A stretch of 64,000 nt of DNA from the NCBI GenBank assembly GCA_039191605.1, contig JBCCXL010000015.1, positions 1 through 64,000 on the forward strand. Direction: 5' to 3'. Under the pieces are notes generated by a model. That model had not been told where the DNA came from. It ran no database searches and saw only the letters and a list, made by a program, of their open reading frames with translations. Of the stretch, positions 8,288-17,800 are shown in pieces; position 1 is the stretch's first letter; each line of letters opens with the position of its first letter. Source of the stretch: JBCCXL01 sp039191605 (lineage in GTDB: Bacteria > Acidobacteriota > Thermoanaerobaculia > Multivoradales > JAHZIX01). Both the position numbers and the translations under genes were made by a program.

Positions 8288-9553
8288 ATGCGGCGTCCTC
8301 GCGGTCGCTGGGCCCCCTCGCCCACCGGAGAGCTTCACGTCGGCAATGCCCGCACCGCGCTGGTGGCGTGGTGGTCGGTGCGCAGCGCCGGCGGCACGAT
8401 GGTGGTGCGCATCGAAGATCTCGATCCGCCGCGAGTGGTGCCTGGCACCGCTCGCCGGGGACTGGAGGATCTCGCCTGGCTGGGCCTCGACTGGGACGAG
8501 GGCCCCGGTGCCAGGAACCTTCCCGAGGAGGCTTCAGAGAGCGGTGCCAGGGACTTTCCCTCAGGAGCTGAGGATGGTGCCAGGGACCTTCCCAGGGAGG
8601 CTTCAGAGAGCGGTGCCAGGGACTTTCCCTCAGGAGCTGAGGATGGTGCCAGGGACTTTCCCCCAGAAGGCGGAGAGGGTGCCAGGGACCTGTCGCAGGC
8701 GGATCGAGTGGGGGCCGGGAAGGGGGCCTTCGGGCCCTATTGGCAGAGCCTGCGGGGCGAGCTCTACGAGTCGGCGCTGGATCATCTCGCGGCGCGCGGG
8801 CGTCTCTTCCCCTGCCCGCTGTCGCGCAAGGATCTGCGGCAGCTGGCTTCGGCCCCCCACGACGGGGCGCCGGTGGTGTCTCCCTATCCTCGGCATCTGC
8901 GACCGGAAGCCTTCCAGCGGGGAACGCTGGAGCCCGGCTGGCTGGGGCGGGTGCGGGAACGCTGGGGGGCGGGGCTGGATCCCGAGGTTTCGCTGCGCTT
9001 CGCGGTGGAGCCGGGGCAGGTGCGCTTCGAAGATCATGTGATGGGGGAGGGGGAGCAGCGAGTGGACGAGGCGGTGGGGGACTTCGTGCTGCGTCGCCGC
9101 GACGGTCTGTGGGCCTATCAGCTGGCGGTGGTGGTGGACGATCTGCTGATGGAGATCGATGAGGTGGTGCGGGGGGCCGATCTGCTGGGCTCGACGGCGA
9201 GGCAGATTCAGCTGATTCGGGCCCTCGAGGGCTGGCCGGTTGGGGCCCGAGAGGGCTCCGAAGACTGGGGGCAGGGGAGCCGGGTGCCGGGCTACGCCCA
9301 CGTTCCGCTGGTGCTCAACGAGAGAGGGGAGAAGCTGTCGAAGCGAGATCGCGGCCTCACCCTGGCGAGCCTGAGGCAGGGCGGAGTGCATCCGGAGGCC
9401 CTGGTGGGCTACCTCGCCTGGACTTTGGGGCTGCTGCCTTCGCCGCGGCGGGCGAGCGTCGCGGAGCTCTTGCACAATTTCCGCTGGCCTCGATTGAGTC
9501 GGGAAGATTGGGTCCTGGAACCGGATCTAGCGCAGACGCTGAGATCCCTGTAG
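8288..9553 (+). CDS. gluQ: Glutamyl-Q tRNA(Asp) synthetase with an in-frame repeat insertion
   Basis: GluRS paralogue lacking the anticodon-binding domain, 421 aa against the usual 290-310. GluQRS attaches Glu to queuosine in tRNA-Asp. The class I core is intact: APSPTGELHVGNA (HIGH region, 9-21), RIEDLDPPRVVPG (41-53), DFVLRRRDGLWAYQLAVVVDD, EIVRGADLL-like EVVRGADLL and KLSKR (KMSKS equivalent). Between LDWDEGP (67-73) and FGPYWQS (148-154), where relatives have only a few residues, there is a ~74-residue insertion of GARD(F/L)P repeats. The zinc-site cysteines of E. coli GluQ (CTC...C) are reduced to a single PCP. It begins 10 bases after the cytochrome gene. A discriminating GluRS is unlikely because the C-terminal domain is short. 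Confidence 0.88.
   Translation: MRRPRGRWAPSPTGELHVGNARTALVAWWSVRSAGGTMVVRIEDLDPPRVVPGTARRGLEDLAWLGLDWDEGPGARNLPEEASESGARDFPSGAEDGARDLPREASESGARDFPSGAEDGARDFPPEGGEGARDLSQADRVGAGKGAFGPYWQSLRGELYESALDHLAARGRLFPCPLSRKDLRQLASAPHDGAPVVSPYPRHLRPEAFQRGTLEPGWLGRVRERWGAGLDPEVSLRFAVEPGQVRFEDHVMGEGEQRVDEAVGDFVLRRRDGLWAYQLAVVVDDLLMEIDEVVRGADLLGSTARQIQLIRALEGWPVGAREGSEDWGQGSRVPGYAHVPLVLNERGEKLSKRDRGLTLASLRQGGVHPEALVGYLAWTLGLLPSPRRASVAELLHNFRWPRLSREDWVLEPDLAQTLRSL
8507..8695 (+). repeat. 33/36-bp minisatellite inside gluQ
   Basis: GGTGCCAGG(G/A)AC starts at 8507, 8543, 8576, 8612, 8645 and 8678. Spacings alternate 36, 33, 36, 33, 33, so the true unit is 69 bp (23 codons), present about 2.5 times. The two central units are nearly identical in DNA. 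All spacings are multiples of three, and the frame of gluQ stays open across the array, giving six GAR(D/N) repeats in the protein. Confidence 0.95.
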
Positions 9554-9771
9554 CGCCCCTCGCCCGCGGGAACTTCTGGGGGAGACGAGGGATCTAGAGA
9601 GAGCGAAGCCCGCCGCGCAAGCCTCCATTGCAAGGGATGAACCCGCGATGAAGAGGAGGGGAGATCGGAGGCTGAGGAATCACCGATCTCTGATGAAGGT
9701 TAATCCATGCAGTGCTCCTCAACGCGGTGAACCGTCTCGATCTCGAAGCACCCCCTCGGGAGGTCTAAGCG

Positions 9772-12696
9772 ATGCAGCGTCTCAGGCAAGATCTCAGGGA
9801 AGCCCTCGGTGGTTCTCTCCGTAGTCCTCACGCAAGCGGGAAGGATTGGCCTGCGTCTCGGGAGATTCGCTCCAGCTCTTGGTGCTGGGGCCAGCCTGCG
9901 GGCTCAGGTTCCGCTCTGCATGTTTTCGCCTCGGTCTTCGTCGCCCTTTTGCTGGGCTACGCTCTCTTCGCCGCTCCGTCAGTGCTAGCGGCTACAGTGC
10001 TGTCAGAGGACGTGCTAGCGATGGAGGAGCTGCCGGCGGAGCTCCAGCAGCTCGAATGGCTGGAGCTCTTTCCGGCGAAAGAGGACAAGGGCTCGATCCG
10101 GGTGCCGGCAGCGGTGCTGGAGATCTACGTCGAGGGGCTGACGAATACCGTCGACGGCGGCGAGGAGAAGGCCCTGATTCCTGTCGGCGGAGAGTGGGCG
10201 TCGCAGGAGCTGTCAGCGCTACAGAAGGCCCCCAGCTTCGAATCCCTGGGCGCCTGGCTCGCTCGCGCTTTTCGACTGGATCCTAGCTTCGGTCCGCAGC
10301 TGGCCCGCGCGGAGCTATTGCACTACATGGGGTCTCAATCGGTTCTGGTGCGCGCGGAGCTAGAGGACCGCTTGATGGAGCAGGTGGATTGGCGCGCCTG
10401 TCGCTGCGCCAACCGCTTGCTTCCCGAGGAAGCGACGCTCTTTACCCTGGCGGATCGATCCTGGCGCCGCCTGGTGCGGCGGCAGCAGCGGGCCAGCGGG
10501 GAGCTGTGGCGTCCGCTGGTGCAGCGCTGGGTAAGAACCCTCGACAACCTCGCGAGGTCGGAGCCGGAGGCGCTGCGCCGCCTGGTGGACGTGATCGTGG
10601 AGGTACAGGAGAGTGCCCTAGAGCCCTGGGATGTCTACGCTGATTTCTCGGGGCCCTACTTTTGGATGCAGCATCGGGAGGAAGTGCTCGACCTCCATCT
10701 CCAGAGCCTTCCCCAGCATCCGGTGCTGCTCGCCTATCGCGCCCTGAGCAGCCGTGACGCCTATGAGCACATCGCGCTTTGGGAGCTGGCCCGAGCGCCC
10801 CTCGCTGGGGAGCGGCAGGATGCTCTCGCCGTCCGCTGGGCGGCCCAACACGCTCTCGCCCTGGCGGCGGTGGGGCTGATGGAGGAATCACGGGCCGCCC
10901 TGCTGCCGCTGTGGACTTCCGCGGCGGCGGGGGAGGCGCTGCCGGAGGGATGGGTCGACGCCCTCGCCGCGAGCAGCGGATCCGGTTCTAGTGCTGGTTC
11001 CGGGGGTTCTTTTTCGGTTTCGGGGCTCTCCTATCGGCTTTCAGCAGCGGACCTGCGGCTCGACGTGGCGGCGCTGCTGGTGGTCTGGGGGCAGCCCCAG
11101 GCGGCGGATGCCCTGCTCTCCTCGATTTCGATGCCGGCGCCGCAGCCGCTGGATGTAGCCTCCTACAGCGGGGAGGAGCGAAACGAATATCTCCGCCATC
11201 TGCTCTTGCTGCGGGGATTGAAGATTGCCGGCTGGCGGACCGAGCAGGAGGCCGGCGGCGACGCGCTACTTTTTCCGCTGCTGATGTCGTGGGCGGAGGA
11301 GATCCCGATGGGGCGCCCCACGGTGTTGTGGGATCTGGTGCTGGCGGAGGTGGCGGCGGATGAGGGGTACTCCACCTATCGACGCTTCTTCCTGGGTCGA
11401 GCTACGGCTCTCGCCGAGCGCTGGGCCAACCCGCCGGAGCAGGAGCCGCAGGCTGCGGCGCAGCTCGCTCTGCGCACGCAGCTGGCTCGCCGCGCCGCGG
11501 CTCTCTTTGCGCAGGCCCGCAACGGCGCCGAGGCTCGCCTAGCGGAAGCTCGGGCGACTCCCGGTACCGCCGTCGTGCTGTCGCCGCCGGCCCTATTGCG
11601 ACGCTCGCCGAGCCTCGCTGAAGTGCTGCCGGAGGGCGTGCGCTTTCTCGAAACGATAGATCCCGAGGACGGTTCTCTGGCGGATGAGGAGATCCTGCCC
11701 TGGGGACGGGAAGCCGCCGATCCGCTGGAGCCTCGCCTACCGGAAGGCTTCAAGGCCGAAACCCTGGAGCTGGTGGACGGCGATGCGATGGCGGTGCTCG
11801 CCATTGGGCCCAGCCCTCAGGGCTTCTCGGGGCTGCATCTGCTGCGCTCCGCGGACGGTGGCGAGAGCTGGCCGGAGCGCTACGATCTCAGCGCCTTGAT
11901 GAGCCACGGCTTCGTGCTGTGGGGAGCTGCCGGCCATCAGCTGTGGGGAGATCGAATCGAGGTGACGGTGGAGCGCAATTGGGTTTGGCAGGATTGGCCG
12001 CTGCCGGCGGAGCTATTGGAGGATGCCGGTCTAGAGAATTCTGGGGCAGCGAGCTCTCGAGCGGTCTTGAAGCTCGAGGTGGATCTCGAAGCGGTCACCG
12101 AGGATCGGGACGAAGATGGCTGGAGCGATCTCCAGGAGCGCCTGCTGGGTCTCGATCCGAGGGTCGCCGACTCCGACGGTGACGGGTTGGAAGACCTGGA
12201 GGATCCTTTCCCCCGCAGCGTGACGGCGGAGTTCTCGCGGGAGGGGGAGGTCTTCGTCGCGGCGCAGCGGGAGACCCCCAACAGCCCCCTGCAGGCCTAC
12301 CGAGCCTCTGCCGCGGACCGCCCGACGCGCACCGTGACCTCGTCCAAACCTCGCCTTTTGCTCCACCCGGGCCTACGCTTCGGCTCGGGCGGCAGCACTC
12401 AGCTGGTGGTGGACTTCCAGCATCCCGAAGCGATGATCGCCGCGGGTCTAGACCCTCGAATCCATGGCCAGGTGGTGGTCTATCTGGTGGCCATCTCTCA
12501 CGACCAGCAGCAGGCCCAAGTGCTCACCGGCTGGTCCCATCGGGTGATTGAGAAGGTGCGCCTGGAGCGCCAGCCGGGAGAGCAGTGGCGGGTGATCGAT
12601 GGCATTGCGGGGCAGGGTTGCGTACGTCATCGCCTAGGTCGCCGGGCGGAGGAGCTCGCGCGGGAGATTCGCCGAGGTCTTCCCATCGGAGAGTGA
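9772..12696 (+). CDS. Large secreted protein with TSP3-like calcium motif
   Basis: Protein of 974 aa that I cannot assign to a family. A hydrophobic stretch at about residues 48-72 (LHVFASVFVALLLGYALFAA) followed by an ASVLAA-type junction suggests export with a long n-region. The central part is helical and rich in Ala, Leu and Glu. A short LLRSADGGESW segment near residue 690 resembles a BNR/Asp-box. Near residue 780, DRDEDGWSDLQE and DSDGDGLEDLEDPFP are thrombospondin type 3-like calcium-binding repeats, common in extracellular bacterial proteins. The ATG at 9772 has GGGAGG eight bases upstream. It is a single gene with no obvious operon partner; the preceding 218 bases hold no recognised feature. 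Confidence 0.8.
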   Translation: MQRLRQDLREALGGSLRSPHASGKDWPASREIRSSSWCWGQPAGSGSALHVFASVFVALLLGYALFAAPSVLAATVLSEDVLAMEELPAELQQLEWLELFPAKEDKGSIRVPAAVLEIYVEGLTNTVDGGEEKALIPVGGEWASQELSALQKAPSFESLGAWLARAFRLDPSFGPQLARAELLHYMGSQSVLVRAELEDRLMEQVDWRACRCANRLLPEEATLFTLADRSWRRLVRRQQRASGELWRPLVQRWVRTLDNLARSEPEALRRLVDVIVEVQESALEPWDVYADFSGPYFWMQHREEVLDLHLQSLPQHPVLLAYRALSSRDAYEHIALWELARAPLAGERQDALAVRWAAQHALALAAVGLMEESRAALLPLWTSAAAGEALPEGWVDALAASSGSGSSAGSGGSFSVSGLSYRLSAADLRLDVAALLVVWGQPQAADALLSSISMPAPQPLDVASYSGEERNEYLRHLLLLRGLKIAGWRTEQEAGGDALLFPLLMSWAEEIPMGRPTVLWDLVLAEVAADEGYSTYRRFFLGRATALAERWANPPEQEPQAAAQLALRTQLARRAAALFAQARNGAEARLAEARATPGTAVVLSPPALLRRSPSLAEVLPEGVRFLETIDPEDGSLADEEILPWGREAADPLEPRLPEGFKAETLELVDGDAMAVLAIGPSPQGFSGLHLLRSADGGESWPERYDLSALMSHGFVLWGAAGHQLWGDRIEVTVERNWVWQDWPLPAELLEDAGLENSGAASSRAVLKLEVDLEAVTEDRDEDGWSDLQERLLGLDPRVADSDGDGLEDLEDPFPRSVTAEFSREGEVFVAAQRETPNSPLQAYRASAADRPTRTVTSSKPRLLLHPGLRFGSGGSTQLVVDFQHPEAMIAAGLDPRIHGQVVVYLVAISHDQQQAQVLTGWSHRVIEKVRLERQPGEQWRVIDGIAGQGCVRHRLGRRAEELAREIRRGLPIGE

Positions 12697-12790
12697 CCTC
12701 GATCTGAGACCAGGTTGGAGACCCTCTTGGGTCCCCGCCCTTTGGGGCCCCTCGGTGCCCGGCGCCTTCATGGCGCTCTTGGCGGCGGGG

Positions 12791-12796
12791 TACAAT
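12791..12796 (+). promoter_or_regulatory. Possible -10 box before the GlsB-like gene
   Basis: TACAAT matches the sigma-70 -10 consensus in five of six positions and lies about 80 bases before the ATG at 12878. The best -35 candidate, TTCATG at 12767-12772 (18-base spacer), is poor, so this is tentative. Confidence 0.35.
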
Positions 12797-12877
12797 GATT
12801 CCCAGCGCACACCGCAAGTGCGTTTCCCGACATCAACCGATGGATTGATCCCCCCCTAGGGATCGAGGAGGAATGGA

Positions 12878-13126
12878 ATGAGCTTGGAATCTCTCGTTGT
12901 CTTGATTCTGGTCGGCTTGGCTGCCGGCTGGCTCGCGGGCTTGGTCATGAAGGGCCGCGGCCTGGGCACTGTAGGCAACATCATCGTCGGCATCGTCGGA
13001 GCGTTCTTGGGGTCCTGGGTACTCGGCCTCCTCGGGGTGAGCATCGCCTCTGGGATCGTGGGATCCATCATCACGGCCTTCATCGGGGCGGTGATTCTGC
13101 TCGCCTTGTTAGCGGCGTTCCGCTAG
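12878..13126 (+). CDS. GlsB/YeaQ/YmgE family small membrane protein
   Basis: Small membrane protein of 82 aa with three hydrophobic, glycine-zipper-rich helices. The opening LVVLILVGLAAGWLAGLVMK and the later NIIVGIVGAFLGSW are the hallmark of the transglycosylase-associated/GlsB family (GIIGAxxGGxL pattern). Members are often induced by stress in other bacteria, but the biochemical role is unknown. GAGGAGG lies just upstream of the ATG, a strong ribosome site. The length (about 80-90 aa in the family) supports this start. A possible promoter precedes it, and a perfect hairpin follows at 13189. Confidence 0.93.
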   Translation: MSLESLVVLILVGLAAGWLAGLVMKGRGLGTVGNIIVGIVGAFLGSWVLGLLGVSIASGIVGSIITAFIGAVILLALLAAFR

Positions 13127-13444
13127 CGCGGAATGACGTACCGGGAGGCCTTGAAGGGGCTGCCCGGTGCTATAGTCGCTACGAATTCCGGGCCGGCGTA
13201 TCGCCGGCCCGCGTTCCATCTCAGCATGGGATTCTGCGAGCGGTCCTTCCTGGTGGCAGCCTGTTGACAGCGCGGCCTCCGGCCTTCGGTAGGGCGCTGA
13301 TTCTCCTCCTCTCTCGAGCCTTCGCCTGGCGGCGCTCTCCTGGCTCTCTGGCTTCGCTCCTCGCTCCGTTCTGCCAGCCCTTCGCCTCCTGATTCCCCAC
13401 CGTGGTCCCCTCTTACCACTAGCCCTCCACTACGAGAGCAACCC
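13127..13444. other. Intergenic region, no gene seen
   Basis: This 318-base gap holds the hairpin at 13189-13211 and a TTGACA at 13264-13269 without a convincing -10 box. Nothing else recognisable was found. GC content is like that of the surroundings. Confidence 0.6.
13189..13211 (+). terminator. Perfect GC hairpin after the GlsB-like gene
   Basis: CGGGCCGGCG and CGCCGGCCCG form a perfect 10-bp stem with a TAT loop, 62 bases after the stop codon. There is no T-run, so it may stabilise the 3' end or help Rho-dependent stopping rather than act as a full intrinsic terminator. Confidence 0.45.
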
Positions 13445-14842
13445 ATGGCTTATGTCCGCGGTCGCCGAGAGCGTCGGCCTCTGTTCCGGCGCCTATTGCG
13501 CGTTGTCCTTCCCTTCGCTGTCATCGCTGTAGTGGTTGGCTGGCTGACCGTCGGCCCGGCGCCGGAGATCACCATCGAGCCCGAGCTTCCCGGGCTGGGT
13601 CCGGCGACGCCGGTGCTGGTCACCCTGGAAGAGCCCCGCCGCGGGGTGGGCTCGTTCCAAGTGGAGCTGGAGCACGAGGGAGGAGTAGACGTGCTCGCCC
13701 GAGAGAGCCGGCAGGCCCGGCCATGGTGGACTCCCTGGGCTCCCCGCACGGTGCGCCACGAAGTCAACCTGACGGTAGGCAAGGAGATGGTGCCGGAGCT
13801 CCAGGAGGGGGAGGCGACGCTGAGAGTGGTGGCCCAGCGGGCCGGTACCTGGTTGCGCACGCCGGAGGCGAGCGTCACCGAGTTGACCCTGCCGGTGCGC
13901 CTGACGCCGCCCCGGCTGGCGGTGGCGCGGGGACCGAGCGCGGTGCGCGCCGGCGGCAGCGCGGTGGTGGTGTACCGAGTGGGCGAGCAGGCAGCGACCC
14001 ATGGCGTGCGGGTAGGGGAGCGCTTCTTTCCCGGCTATCCATTGCCCGGTGCCGACCCCGGGAGCAGCAGCCAGCGTTTTTGCCTCTTCGCTCTGAGTTG
14101 GGATGCGGAGTCTGCCGAAGAGGTTTGGCTCGAGGTTGCGGATGAGCTAGGTAATCAGACTCGGACGAGCTTGCTCGACACGGTGGTGGCGGCGCCTCCC
14201 AAGGACGACGACATTCGAGTTCCGGACTCCTTTCTCGAACGGGTGGTGCCAAAGATCCTCGAGCGCACTCCAGAAATCGAAGCCGGCGAGAACCTGTTGG
14301 CGAGCTATCTGTTGCTGAACAATGAGTTGCGAGCCGCCAACGCCGCCACCCTTGCCGCGCTGGCGAAGGAGACGGCGCCGGAATTCTTGTGGAAAGGCCC
14401 TTTCCGCCAGCTTCCGGACAGCCAGGTGATGGCCGGCTTCGCCGAGCGGCGAACCTATCTCTACGACGGCGAGGCGGTGGATCGCCAAGTGCATCTTGGC
14501 TACGACCTCGCTTCGGTGCGACAGGCCCCGGTACCCGCCGCCAACGCTGGCCGGGTGGTCTTCGCCGACTATCTGGGGATCTACGGCTACACCGTCGTGG
14601 TGGACCACGGTCACGGCCTGATGACCCTGTATTCCCATCTCTCCAGCATCGCGGTGGACGCGGGGCAGAGCGTGGAGACGATGCAGACCCTGGGGCGCAC
14701 CGGTATTACCGGTCTCGCCGGGGGAGATCACCTTCATTTCTCCGTGCTGGTGCACGGGGTGTTCGTCAATCCCCTGGAGTGGTGGGACCCGCGTTGGGTG
14801 GAACGCTCCATTCTTCGTCCTCTGGAGGACGCCTCGCCATGA
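13445..14842 (+). CDS. M23 family metallopeptidase, membrane-anchored
   Basis: Predicted periplasmic LytM-type peptidoglycan hydrolase or regulator, 465 aa. A positively charged start (RGRRERRPLFRRLLR) leads into one transmembrane helix at about 17-36, giving an N-in anchor. The long middle part is beta-rich, of unknown fold. The M23 domain covers about 340-450 with its zinc and catalytic motifs: HLGYDLAS (HxxxD), HGHGLMTLYSHLS (HxxxH region) and GGDHLHFSVLVHG (HLHF). All expected residues are present, so it is probably catalytically active. Its stop overlaps the start of the glutamate dehydrogenase gene by four bases (ATGA), so the two are cotranscribed and probably coupled in translation. 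Confidence 0.93.
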   Translation: MAYVRGRRERRPLFRRLLRVVLPFAVIAVVVGWLTVGPAPEITIEPELPGLGPATPVLVTLEEPRRGVGSFQVELEHEGGVDVLARESRQARPWWTPWAPRTVRHEVNLTVGKEMVPELQEGEATLRVVAQRAGTWLRTPEASVTELTLPVRLTPPRLAVARGPSAVRAGGSAVVVYRVGEQAATHGVRVGERFFPGYPLPGADPGSSSQRFCLFALSWDAESAEEVWLEVADELGNQTRTSLLDTVVAAPPKDDDIRVPDSFLERVVPKILERTPEIEAGENLLASYLLLNNELRAANAATLAALAKETAPEFLWKGPFRQLPDSQVMAGFAERRTYLYDGEAVDRQVHLGYDLASVRQAPVPAANAGRVVFADYLGIYGYTVVVDHGHGLMTLYSHLSSIAVDAGQSVETMQTLGRTGITGLAGGDHLHFSVLVHGVFVNPLEWWDPRWVERSILRPLEDASP

Positions 14843-17800
14843 CCACGTCGGCGGATGCTCTCAAGGCCTCCCTCATCGATCGCACCGCGGCGCTGATTCA
14901 TCAGCGCCTGGATCCCTCGGAGGCGCCCTTCGCGGAGCGCTTCCTGCGCGCCTATTACGGCCCGGTGGCTCCGGATGATCTGCTGGCGCAGCGGCCCCAG
15001 GATCTGCTGGGAGCGGTGCTGGCGGTGTGGAGCTTCGGCCGCCAGCGGGAGCCCGGCGCGCCGAAGGTGAGGCTCTACAGCCCGCGCCTGGAAGAGCACG
15101 GGTGGCAGAGTCGCTACACGGTGCTGGAGGCGATCAACGACGACATGCCCTTCCTAGTGGATTCCCTTTCCTCGCTTTTGGTGGAGCGGGATCTGCCGGT
15201 GGATCTGGTGGTGCATCCGGTGATGCCGGTGGTGCGGGATGAGTCCGGCACCCTGGTGGAGGTGTTGCCGCCAGGCTCCCTGACCCCTGAGCAGGCCGCT
15301 GATGAGGAGTATCCCGCCCGGCTGGAGAGTTTCATCCACATCGAGCTGGAGCGGGTGGAGTCGGAGGAGCGGCTGCGGGAGCTGGAGTCGGCGGCGCTGC
15401 AGGTGCTGGAGGACGTGCGGGCGGCGGTCTCCGACTGGCGGCAGATGCTGGCTCGAGTCGACGAGATTCTGGACTCCTGGAACGAGGCGCCACCGCCGCT
15501 GGCGGAATCGGAGATCGCCGAGGCCCGATACTTCCTGAAATGGCTGCGGGACGATCACTTCACCTTCCTCGGCTACCGCCGCTGTGAGCTGGTGCGGCGA
15601 GGGGAGCGATTGGTGCTGAAGGGGCTGGAGGACACCAGCCTCGGCATCCTGAAGATCAGTGACCGCGCCGGAGGCTCCAGCGCTGGTCGCAGTGCCGTGG
15701 AGCGCCTGCAGCTGCCCTTGAGCGCGGAGGTCGCCGAACACGTGCGCCGCCGCGAGGCTCTGGTGGTGACCAAGTCGGATCGCCGGGCCACCGTCCATCG
15801 CCCGGTGCACATGGACTACGTCGGTATCCGCCGCTTCGACGCCGAGGGTCAGGTGGTGGGGGAGGACCGCTTCCTGGGCCTCTTCACCTCCGTCGCCTAT
15901 AGCCGGCCGGCGAGCGCTATTCCCTTCCTGCGTCGCAAGGTGGAGCGGGTGCTGGAGCGCGCCGGCTACAACCAGAAGGGCCATGCCGGCAAGGCGCTGG
16001 TGCACATCCTGGATACCTATCCTCGGGACGAGCTCTTTCAGATCGACGAAGATGAATTGCTGGCCATCGCCACCGGGATCCTGCAGCTTCAAGAGCGCCA
16101 GCGGGTAGCTCTTTTCGTGCGCGAGGATCCCTTCGGTCGCTTCGTCAGCTGCGTGGTCTTCGTTCCTCGGGACCGTTTCCACACTGAGCTGCGGCGGCGC
16201 ATCGGAGACATCCTCGCCGACGCCTTCGAGGGGGAGGTGTCGGCCCATTACGTCAATCTCGATGATTCCCCCCTGGCGCGGGTGCGCTTCCTGATCCAAA
16301 CCCGGCCCGGGCGTCTGCCCCACTACGACCGCAAGGTGATCGAACAGCACCTCGCGGCGGCGGCCCGCAGCTGGCCGGACCGACTGCGGGACGTGCTTGA
16401 GGAGCGCTTCTCGCCTCAGGAGGCGGCGGCGATCCACCGCCGCTATCGCGAAGCCTTTTCGGTGGCCTATCGCGAGAGCTTCCCGCCGGAGGTCGCGGCG
16501 CAGGACATCCGTCACCTGGAGGAAGTGCTGGCGGGGGCTCCCCTGGCGCTGACCTTCTACCATCCCCCCGGCGCCGCGGAGCACCAGGTGCGCTTCAAGC
16601 TCTACCAGCCGCATACTGCGCCGGTGCTCTCGGAGGTGCTGCCGAAGCTCGAGAACATGGGCTTCCGGGCGATCTCCGAGATTCCTTATCGAGTGGAGGC
16701 GGAGGGGGGGCACGGTGCGGTGTGGATCGGCGATTTCGAGCTCGAGACTCGCGGCCACGAGGCCATCGATCTCAGCGCCGTCGGCGGAGCTCTGCGGGAG
16801 CTCTTCGCCGACGTATGGGTCGGGCGGCGGGAGAACGACGGCTTCAACCGCCTGGTGCTCCGTACCGGCCTCACCGGCCGCCAGGTGGTGGTATTGCGGG
16901 CCTACGCCAAGTATTTGCGCCAGGCCGGCCTCGCCTTTTCTCAGCGCTTCGTCGAGCGCACTCTGACCCGCCACGGCGATCTCGCCAAGGGGTTGGTGGA
17001 GCTGTTCGAGGCGCGCTTCGATCCCGAGCTCTTCGATTCAGGTCAGGAAGGTGACCGGAAATCTCGCCAGAAGCAGCTGCGAAAGCGGCTGCTGGCGGGC
17101 TTTGACGGGATTCAGAAGCTCGACGAGGACCTGATCCTGCGGCGCTTCCTCAATCTCATCCTGTCCACCCTGCGCACCACCTACTACCAGCAGCGGGAGG
17201 TGGTGCTCGAGGGGGAGTCCGCGGCGACGCCTTCCCTGGCCTTCAAGCTCGACTCTCAGCGGGTACAGGATCTGCCCCTGCCGCGGCCGCGCTACGAGAT
17301 CTTCGTCTATTCGCCGCGCTTCGAGGGCGTCCATCTACGGGGCGGCCTGGTGGCCCGCGGCGGCCTGCGCTGGTCCGACCGACGGGAGGACTTCCGCACC
17401 GAGATCCTCGACCTGGTGAAGGCCCAATCGGTAAAGAACGCGGTGATCGTGCCGGTGGGAGCCAAGGGCGGCTTCGTGCTCAAGCGGCCGCCTCAAGAAG
17501 GGGGCCGCCAGGCCCTCGGCGCCGAGGGCCTGGCCTGCTACCGGCTCTTCATCCGCGCCCTGCTGGATCTCACCGACAACCTGCGGGGGGACGAGCTGGT
17601 GCCGCCGCCGGGGGTGGTGCGTCACGATGGGGATGACCCCTACCTGGTGGTGGCGGCGGATAAGGGCACCGCGACCTTCTCCGACCACGCCAACGCCATC
17701 GCCCAGGAATACGGCTTCTGGCTCGGCGATGCCTTCGCTTCCGGGGGCTCGGCGGGCTACGACCACAAGAAGATGGGGATCACCGCCAAGGGAGCGTGGG

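Noticed and set aside
13264..13292. A promoter built on TTGACA before the M23 gene
   Set aside because: No acceptable -10 box at 16-18 bases; kept only as a remark in the intergenic entry.
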